Shown here piece by piece: positions 57,001-64,000 of a stretch of 64,000 bases of DNA (the stretch's first letter is position 1; the number at the start of each line of letters is the position of its first letter). The DNA comes from Acanthamoeba castellanii str. Neff (lineage: Eukaryota > Discosea > Longamoebia > Acanthamoebidae). The notes under the pieces were generated by a model. The model did no database searches and was not told the DNA's origin. It worked only from the letters and a program-made list of their open reading frames with translations. The translations under genes were made by a program, and so were the position numbers. The stretch lies in the NCBI RefSeq assembly GCF_000313135.1, contig NW_004457532.1:111155-175154 (forward strand). The letters are read 5' to 3'.

Positions 57001-58028
57001 CCATGAACTCGATGTGTTTGTTGTACGCCTTGACTGCCAGAGGTGCCTTTTCCACCATCGCCTTGAGCAGTTCGAATCTCTCTTTTGCAGTGATCTGGTG
57101 GTCGGCCGAGACGCTCAGTCAGTTGGGGGCAGGCTCTGATCGAGCAAAGAGAATGGTGAATGCACCTGTGAGATCGAGTTGACTAGCTTGGGTGCAAGGG
57201 TGGTCACTAAGGCGGAAATGAAGGTGGACTTGACGGCCAACAGGTTGAGGAGGCCGAGCACGGCGCGGCGTGCCGTGGCTCGCATTTGATCATCAGGTGC
57301 GCCGAGTGCCCTATGTGAACGCAGCGCCCACCGGTCAGAGCTCTATTATACGCTGCAGCATGACAACATGGTGTGTTGCCCACAGAGCGCGTGCATGCAG
57401 TACTTGAAGGTTTTCTCGGCCAGGTCCCTTTTGCCGCCCTCCTCGAGCCACTCGGAGAACTGCACCAAGCTGAAGAGAGGAAAGGTCATCGACGAGGACG
57501 TGGGCAAGAGGACATAGAAGAACGCGAGCCACGAACCACTTCAGTGTCAAATCTTGAGGGGCTTGGGGGTCGGACAGGAAGGTGAGGAGGGCCTGGAAAA
57601 TCTCGTCTTCCTTGGCTCGGTTCTCGGATGAGGGCAACTCCTCAAGCAGCACCTGGAGATCCTTCCAGACCTTCTCCACCGCTTGTTGTTTCTACGAACC
57701 ATAGAGATCAAAATTTGCAAGGGGCGGGGCGGATGAAACACAGATTTGGTTTCGTACCACGGCATCTATGCCCAGAGGATTCAAAGAAGCCTGCCGGCTG
57801 TGGCTCTTTTGCATGGTGAAGCCTTACTTGCGATCTCCACCTGAGTTTGTGGTCTCCGTTCAGGTAGCCGTCAACACCTTCTGTCTGGAAAAATAGAAGG
57901 AAATGCCTTTTCTTTAGTTTTCCTTTTAACCTTCCCGCAAAAGAAATGTTTGGTCTGCCCCAGATCCACTCGTGCCGAGCAGAACGTGACGGTGGCAGTG
58001 ATGTGTGGCACTTCTCCACCGTGTCCAT
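54077..58028 (-). CDS. ULK/Atg1-like serine/threonine kinase with N-terminal helical region and C-terminal coiled coil plus novel tail
   Basis: Predicted kinase of about 860 residues. The catalytic domain (55650-56990) follows ULK/Atg1: GIKLGKGKFGKV, APVAIKIIDW with the ATP-site Lys, IFIIMEYVAGGDLGNYLRKK, ILHRDLKPENLLL, DFG, GTPLYMAPEVF, LWSVGIITYEMVVGELPYKG and RLGWNEFFAHRCL. Every catalytic motif is intact. About 250 residues come before it (57000-58028), including KVWKDLQVLLEELP and a RRAVLGLLNLLAVK helix; ULK kinases normally begin with the kinase domain. After it comes a coiled coil (55000-55560), then a beta-rich tail with YKCVVWLVEFLGQEGNRLRL, ending GYSHALLFEL at 54077. No EAT/MIT domain is visible. 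The start is uncertain: ATG 58026-58028 reads through without an intron, while another frame with a good splice pair gives VPHITATVTFCSARVDLG instead. Confidence 0.78.
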
Positions 58029-58152
58029 TCTCAACCTTCCACCTGGGACTTGAGGCTGAAGTGGACTTAGCTGCAATCGATTTTGAGGCCGTCAGTTAGT
58101 GGTGAAATCTAAGCAAAAAAGATGCGGCTGCTGAGCGCCTTTCTGACGGCAG

Positions 58153-58767
58153 ATGGAGCGGCCGGGCCGGCAGCGCAAGATCAGTGAGCTGCAACACAAT
58201 CACGAAGTAGAGAAGCACTTGAAGATGGCCAGCAACAAGCCTATACCGACCGTCGAGTTACCCATGCTCAAGGCCGACACGCTAGCGGTGGGGATCGACG
58301 CGCCACCCGAGAGGGTGTTCGCCTTCGCACACCGCACCGAGAACCTCTGCAAGTGGAACAGGGACGCCTTTTGTCTCGATCTGCAAAAGAACCACGACGA
58401 AGCAGACCGTGTTCGCTACCACCACCGCGTGGACACCCCCTGCGGTCCCGCCAAGATGACGATGGCCAGCAACGAGGAGCTGGGCGTCATCGACCGCTAC
58501 CTGGCGTGGGGTGCCGACGGGCGAGAGGTCGTCCTGCCCTCGCGTGTGGTCCCCAACGGCCGGGGCAGCGAGTTCATCATCACCCTATTCCACCTGCCCC
58601 CCTCGGCCTCATCCCCCATATCACACGAGGACTGGTTGTCGCTGTGGAAGACCGACCTCTTCCTCCTCAAGTCCATCGTCGAGGAGGACAGGGCGACCTG
58701 CCCACCGGCAGCTCTGGCACTGCTCTGCCCCAAGACCACGTGTTGCCCGCAGGAAAATAATAAATAA
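58153..58767 (+). CDS. START/SRPBCC-like domain protein
   Basis: Single-exon gene of 204 residues. The pattern VGIDAPPERVFAFAHRTENLCKWNR is the first beta strand and helix of SRPBCC/START-like proteins (polyketide cyclase and lipid-binding families). YHHRVDTPCGPAKMTMAS and SEFIITLFHLPPS continue the curved sheet, and WLSLWKTDLFLLKSIVEE is the long C-terminal helix. It probably binds a small hydrophobic ligand in a closed cavity; no substrate can be named. The ATG at 58153 lies only 125 nt from the ULK-like start, so the two genes share a promoter. AATAAA motifs overlap the stop codon (58759-58768), giving a very short 3' end. Confidence 0.75.
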   Translation: MERPGRQRKISELQHNHEVEKHLKMASNKPIPTVELPMLKADTLAVGIDAPPERVFAFAHRTENLCKWNRDAFCLDLQKNHDEADRVRYHHRVDTPCGPAKMTMASNEELGVIDRYLAWGADGREVVLPSRVVPNGRGSEFIITLFHLPPSASSPISHEDWLSLWKTDLFLLKSIVEEDRATCPPAALALLCPKTTCCPQENNK

Positions 58768-58892
58768 AAAAACGAGAAAATCGAATTAGAAAAGGTCGGT
58801 GGCGATCGCCACCAACACAACCTGCCGTGCACGGCTGCAGAAGTGTGTTCCCACATTTGACTTGAACCGTGTTGATAGAAAGAACGTGATCG

Positions 58893-61800
58893 ATGAGTGA
58901 CGATCTGTCGTTCTTTGCCGACTTCGATCCACGAGGCGGGGCGCCCCCGCCCGCTGTGGCGTCGAGCAACGAATGGATGTGCGGGGCGTGCACATTTCTC
59001 AACCCGTTGGCTTTGGAGCGATGCAAGGTTTGCGCTACCCCCATGCCCGTCATGGAGATCCGCGCAGCTCCCGCCACCCCTGGACCCGCTGCGTCCATCA
59101 CATCGAACCCGTCCACTCCCTCCATCTCGCCCACGAAAGAGGAAATTGCATCGCCAGCCGAAAAGGGCACAGGCTCGGGTCCTCTGAGGCGCAAGCGAAC
59201 GGGCTCCAAGAAGGACAGCGAGAAGGTAGTCCTTTCTTTCGATTAATTCACTCAATGGTTTCAAGGTTCCTCTTGTTGCAGCCCTCTTCTGCTTCTCACG
59301 TCAGCTCTTGTACCCTCTCTCTATGCAAACGAGAAAAGGCGGTGCGTGGTGAGAAGGCTGCTCCCTTCGGCCTGAGCGTCTCGGAGACCAGCATGGACCA
59401 AAGTCCCAGCCGAGACAGCGGGTCCCACGCCGTCACGCCCACAAGCAGCCCAATGAGTCCCACAGCGTACGTCGCCAGCGCTGCGTTCTTCTTCCTCCTC
59501 GTTCATGTCCTAACAGTGGTTAAATGAGCAGCACGCTCGAGAAGAAGAAGAGCAGGACGCTGTTCAGCCTCGGCAAAAAGGGCAAGAAGAAAGAGGACAA
59601 GAAGGACGAAACTCTCGAGAAGGAGGACAAGAAGAACGAGGTCGATGAGGAGCTGCAGCAGGCCCACCACAAAGACAAGGAACATCACAGCAAGGAGAAA
59701 GAACACCATCACAACAAGGAGAAGGAGAAGGAGAAGGAGAGCAAGGAGAAAGAGGAAGACAAGGAGGCGCGAAAGCGGTCTGGAAGCTTCCGCGGCTGGG
59801 TCACCCGCAAGGGACGAAAGGGCGACAAGGACGACGAGGACGGCGGAGACACGAAGGAGCAGGGCAAGGAGAGCGAAAACGAAGACGAGCCGGGCGAGTC
59901 GGGCGAAGTGGGCGCCGACTGGCGCGCGATCATGGCCACCAAGCGGTACCTCATTCGCACTTGGTCGCATGAGCTGAGCTCCTTGTCGTTTGCGCTCATC
60001 ACGCGCTCTTCTGGCAGGTCGGTGCTGATCATTTTGGACAACCTCACCGACGAAACCATCATGAGGAGGGGAGCGGGTAAGCTCAGCTCAGGAAAGTACG
60101 AACTCCTGCTCACCGGTGGTGCCAAACTGAAACTTGAGTCCACTCGCCAATCGTGTCTGCGTTTTGTCTCACGCGCTCCTTCCGCACTCTTCAACGTGGC
60201 AGCTGGGGTCGATACCCTCCCGCGATCGTGCCTCCGCATGGGGTGGTCGATTTTGGCGCTTACGGAACGACGCTCAAGGGTACGGCGGCCGACGCTGCTC
60301 GAGCTGAGCATTTTCCCGCGCGCAGCGTGCTCACCGCTTGAAATTGCACGCGACAGGCACGAAGGGGAGATGTATATACACCATCGACGGCTACGACAGC
60401 ACTTTCATTTTCCAGTGGAGCAACTCCAAGGTGGGCACTCCGGAAGTGCGCTGCGTTCAGAACCCGAAAGAGTTCAAGGTGCCAATGCCGTACACCTCTT
60501 TCTCGCGGTCGTTGTGGTGTTCTGTTGGACGTCCACTCATACTTCACGCTTACTCGATCCCGTGGCTTTGTAGGTGGAGGCGAGGGGCAGGATAGAAAAG
60601 AGCGCCGAGGTCACGTTTTCGATCTTCTTGGCCTCCGGCCCCAAGCCCAAGCGAACCGAGGACCCACCCGCCGATGGCAACCACCCCACGCCCAACGGCG
60701 CCTCCCTGGCCCACGGCGCTCCGCCCTCCTTCCCCGTTTTTGACAACCTGCTGGACGACGCTGAGGTACGCCCCTGCACGCGCCACAGACACAATCACGC
60801 TCCCCCCCCCGAGGTTCCCTTGCGTTTGTGGTCGCTCAGGCGCGCGTGCGTGCTTCTAGGTGCAAGCGGTTGAGACGTTTGTGCTGTCGCAAACGAATGC
60901 GTCGTTTGGGTCGAGCCCGAGAGAGGGCAACACGCCGGCCCCCACGCCGCCCACCAGCGACGGGTTCCCCAACATGGCCACGGGCAGCCATTTCGATCAG
61001 TCATCCGAGGGCACCCACCAGCCGTTTGCCGGAAGCGGTCGCGCCCATCAACCCGTCAACCCCTTCCTCGACCCTTCGAACCCGTTCGCCCAACCTGCCG
61101 CCTCCGCCGCGAGTACCTTGCACCCTCTCCGCCTACTTTTTTCACAGTATTCTCTTACATTAACCCTTCTTGTTGTGCTCTAGCGCCGGACTGGACCGCT
61201 GAAGCCGATGACGACGATTGGGGCGAGGATGAACAGCCCACCAGCCCTGCGTACCTTGCCCCCATTCCCCTTCGCTCTTACTTTCGCACGTACAGCAGCT
61301 GACTCGAGTTTCCTCGACGAGCAGTCCCAAGCTCAAATTCTCCATCAAATCCAAGGACGAGGTCGCGTCAGACGCCGACTCGAGTACAGGCCCCTTCTCT
61401 TCCCTCGCTTCACATCACACTACACACCTCCCTCAACCAGGATTGCTCACGTACATGTCGGTGATCGTGCAACTGCGCAGCTCCGGCAGTCTTTAAGCTT
61501 TCGTCGCCGCCACCAGCGGCGTCGGGTAGCAAGCAAACGCGACGAAGGGGCGGCACGCCCATCCAAGAGAGAAAGGAAGCGGGTGCTCCCGCTAGCGGTG
61601 GCGGCGGCGGCGGAGGTCTGGTGTTCCGGCATACTGGACCCGAGAACAAGGGCGAATCTACGACGCCCGTGACGGCCCGGGCTGCGCGACTGGTCCAGCG
61701 AAAGACGGGTCCCAGCGGCACCGGTTCCAAGCTCAAGCGGGACGGCCTGGGGGACAGCCGGGGCGCGGTAGCCATTGAGCGGAAGGAGCCCGCCGACCAG

Positions 61801-63066
61801 CCACGCAACAGCGAAGCGACACAGAAGGACGTGCTCTTCGAAGTTGGGCGAAACGATCCGCCGGCGGTTACCACCGCACCTACACCTGCGGCCACGCCTG
61901 TCGGCCAGGACAGCGCGGCCCTCAGTGCGGCCGCGCCTTCCGGCATCTCACAGCAACAGTCCGCGCCCCTATCCGCAGCCTCGCCCGCACCCGCCATGTC
62001 CGCAGCTCAAGCGGATTCCGTCATCAGGTATGTGCAGTCTTTTGCTCTAGTTTGTCCTTCCTCGCCAGTTCTGGCGAGCCGCGAAACAGGTGGATAACCC
62101 TCTTGTGTGCGCCACACAACAGGCAAGCGTCGAACATGATGCTCACCTGCGGGACGCGCATGCAGAGCGGACAGTTCCGCGAAGCCTTCCTCGATGCCGA
62201 GAGCGCGCTCGACCTGCTGCGTACATTCCTCCTCCCCCCCCCAATCTCCGTGTTGCTGGCGGGTGGACTCACGCTGCCCCCCCCCGGGTCCTGCACAGGA
62301 TCGGTGCCGGACGTCAATGCGGTGCTCAAGCCGCTCAAGATCTGTATTGACTACAAGCTGGCCATTCTGCTCCTCATGGAGATCGACACCTTCAGCAAGT
62401 ACCCACAGCAAACTCCAGGTGCGCTGCCTGTTCTTCCACCGACCGGTAATGACGCGGGGATGTACGCACTTGCTGACACACTGCACACTCTTGCCGTCCG
62501 TCGTGCAGAAGAGGCGACGGTGATCAAACAGCGGGTGGCCGTGCTGGCCAAGCACCTGGCCACACTCCGCCTCACGCCACAACATGCCGCCATCGCCGTG
62601 CGCATGGCGATCTCCAAGAGCGTCGACGCTCACAACTACGGCGTAGCCAGCAGTCTGCTGCAGGTAACTGCCCCTTTTAATCCGCCTACGTCTTGGTCAC
62701 TACCATGCCGCTCACTCCTCCTCCTCTACTCCTCGCCCGGTCTCAGTTGGTCCTGAGTCGCAACCCGCCAGACGCCGCCAACCTGAACGAAAAGCTGCAC
62801 CTCTGTAAACAGCAGGACGAAACGAACGCCATGCCCACCATCAACAACCCTTTCTGCTGTCAGGTACCTCTCCGCCTGTGCCGCTCACTAGAGTTGTTTC
62901 TCTCTTGCGCGCCACACTAATGAAGGACTTGCAGACGCTGCGCCTGGTGGAGTCTACCGACCGGGTGTCGGCATGCCCGGTGTGTGGTTCGCACTACGCC
63001 GCCTCGGCCGTGGGCGCGGGCGATCGCTGCCCGCTGTGCTCGTTCGCCGCAGTTGTAATTAGATGA
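58893..63066 (+). CDS. NZF-finger protein with NPF motifs and alpha-COP-like C-terminus
   Basis: About 1,000 residues in roughly 13 exons, read as one gene. The N-terminus has a RanBP2/NZF zinc finger (WMCGACTFLNPLALERCKVC, about 58976-59035) with the ubiquitin-binding TF dipeptide. A Lys/Glu/His-rich linker (59530-59910) follows. Then comes an unrecognised domain with YLIRTWSHELSSLSFALI and CIYTIDGYDSTFIFQWSN. Two NPF motifs occur as NPFLDPSNPF (about 61060-61090), then an acidic DDDDWGEDE patch. The C-terminal exons (62120-63066) match the order of the coatomer alpha C-terminal domain: GQFREAFLDAESALDLLR, RVAVLAKHLATLRLTPQHAA, NYGVASSLLQLVLSRNP and a terminal CX2C pair set (CPVCGSHY...CPLCSF). 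The WD40 propeller of alpha-COP is absent. It may be a ubiquitin-recognising trafficking adaptor, by inference. Confidence 0.7.
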
Positions 63067-63188
63067 AGTTCAAACCTTCAATAGGTTCGCCGCTGCCCGC
63101 CGCGGTTGTAACTCTTGCTTTACCGCAACAGAGCAACCTGTGCTATAACACCCGCCACAGTGTATTATTGCTAAACCGCCACACCGGT

Positions 63189-64000
63189 TCACGCGACCGT
63201 TTGTTGGTTCGGCTGCTGGGGCCGCGTTCGAATTGGCCGTGCAAAGTAGTTGTCCTCGTGCGGGTCAATGCCGTCGTCCAGCTGGTAGCGATCGCCCTTT
63301 CTCTTCATGTGCCGGTGCAGCACGTCCTCCGGCGTCGCCAGGAAGAGTTCCTGTGGTTGTGGTTGTGGTTGTGGTTGTGGTTGTGGTTGTGGTTGTGGTT
63401 GTGGTGTTTGATTGAATGATAAGTATGTGAATGTCATCAGGAGGCGAGAGGCGGTCACGTCACCTGTTGGTAATCAAAAAATAGCTTCTCGAAGTAGCGT
63501 TCCAGCGCGTGCTCCGAGAGTACGTCGACGTCCTGCCCCTCTTCGCGTTCCTCGTCTCGCTCCTTCCTCCTGCCGCCGCTACCGCCATGTTCACCATCCT
63601 TCTCTTTGCTCTTCCCCTTGCTCTTCTCCTTCTCCTCCTTCTGGTCGTTTGTCTTGTTGGTCTTGCCGTTGGTCTTGTTGAGCAGCAGCAGGAAGTAGAT
63701 CCTGTGTACAGACTTCGTGTTTGAGCAGAACTGCTGTCTCTCTGCACGGTGACAGTTGGGTGCACTTGCGATTCCTGTAAGTACCTCCAGAAGGTCTCCT
63801 CGTTCATCTTGCTGGGGCACATCGAGTAGCGCAGCTTCTGCAGGGAGGGCACCATCTCGAGCATCTTGCGGGCGTGCCGGGTTTGGCCCCTCGTCAACGG
63901 AAACGCACCCTCTGCACAACTCCCCAAGTGAGATGCAGACAAAGAGAAGAAAAAGAAGAAGGAAAGATGGGAGGGGGTACCGGGGGCGCGAGGAATGGGG
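63189..64000 (-). CDS. BSD-domain protein, 5' end outside window
   Basis: The 3' part of a gene reading leftward; the upstream exons lie beyond 64000. The BSD domain is clear: LTRGQTRHARKMLEMVPSLQ then LRYSMCPSKMNEETFWRIYF, spanning exons at 63785-63913 and 63466-63702 with the conserved FW pair at the end. A Lys/Glu/Gly-rich linker follows, then the helix ALERYFEKLFFDYQQ, and the last exon (63189-63350) with EDNYFARPIRTRPQQPN. BSD domains occur in TFIIH p62, synapse-associated proteins and yeast Dos2; the N-terminal BSD with a downstream acidic tail resembles the latter two. Its biochemical function is not known. Confidence 0.8.
63352..63406. repeat. (TGTGGT)9 repeat in the last intron of the BSD gene
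   Basis: Nine copies of TGTGGT on plus, that is ACCACA on the transcribed strand, run directly into the acceptor (CACAG before the last exon). The usual pyrimidine tract is replaced by this CA-rich repeat. Confidence 0.85.

Noticed and set aside
20949..58028. An autophagy gene cluster (Atg3 with the ULK-like kinase)
   Set aside because: The two genes are over 30 kb apart with many unrelated genes between them. Eukaryotic gene order gives no reason to link them.
1..64000. CRISPR arrays, insertion sequences, integrated viral genes or toxin genes
   Set aside because: I looked on both strands for regular spacer arrays, transposase, capsid, integrase or polymerase motifs and saw none.

Overview
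This is a GC-rich, intron-dense, gene-dense eukaryotic window: about 26 protein genes and one tRNA in 64 kb. Introns are mostly 50-150 nt, often with GTACGT- or GTGCGT-like donors. The gene set suggests a free-living amoebozoan, and Acanthamoeba is my best guess. It includes receptors that join a kinase, a nucleotide cyclase and a second kinase, a LIM plus calponin-homology protein, TKL-type kinases, and Atg3 and ULK-type genes. The species is inferred from gene style only. I see no operons, CRISPR arrays, insertion sequences or viral genes.

Left part (1-13.8 kb, all minus strand): the 5' part of an AAAP amino acid transporter; a very large receptor (2611-9488) with two PstS-like solute-binding domains, an EGF-like stalk, one membrane helix, a TKL kinase, a class III cyclase-like domain and a second TKL kinase; a mitochondrial uS5; and an Nse3/MAGE protein of the SMC5/6 complex.

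Middle part (13.8-45 kb, both strands): a dual-specificity phosphatase, an EEF1A-type methyltransferase, a coiled-coil/LIM/CH-CH actin-binding protein, Atg3, GST kappa, a DUF268 membrane protein, an OSCA/TMEM63 channel, a PTPMT1-like phosphatase, a mitochondrial carrier-like protein, an SNM1/Pso2 nuclease, a low-complexity protein with a myristoylation-like start, a class I glutamine amidotransferase, proteasome PSMB2 and PP4R3/SMEK.

Right part (45-64 kb): elongator tRNA-Met, an unrecognised protein, a second complete copy of the large receptor (46878-53705), a ULK/Atg1-like kinase with unusual flanks, a START-like protein, a protein joining an NZF finger, NPF motifs and an alpha-COP-like C-terminus, and the 3' part of a BSD-domain gene.

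The most distinctive content is the pair of receptors. Each couples two bacterial-type binding proteins outside the cell to three signalling domains inside, and in both the cyclase active site departs from the canonical class III pattern in the same way. Most other genes are conserved housekeeping genes. Exon limits were read by eye from frames, splice signals and family conservation, so small exons and some start codons are uncertain.
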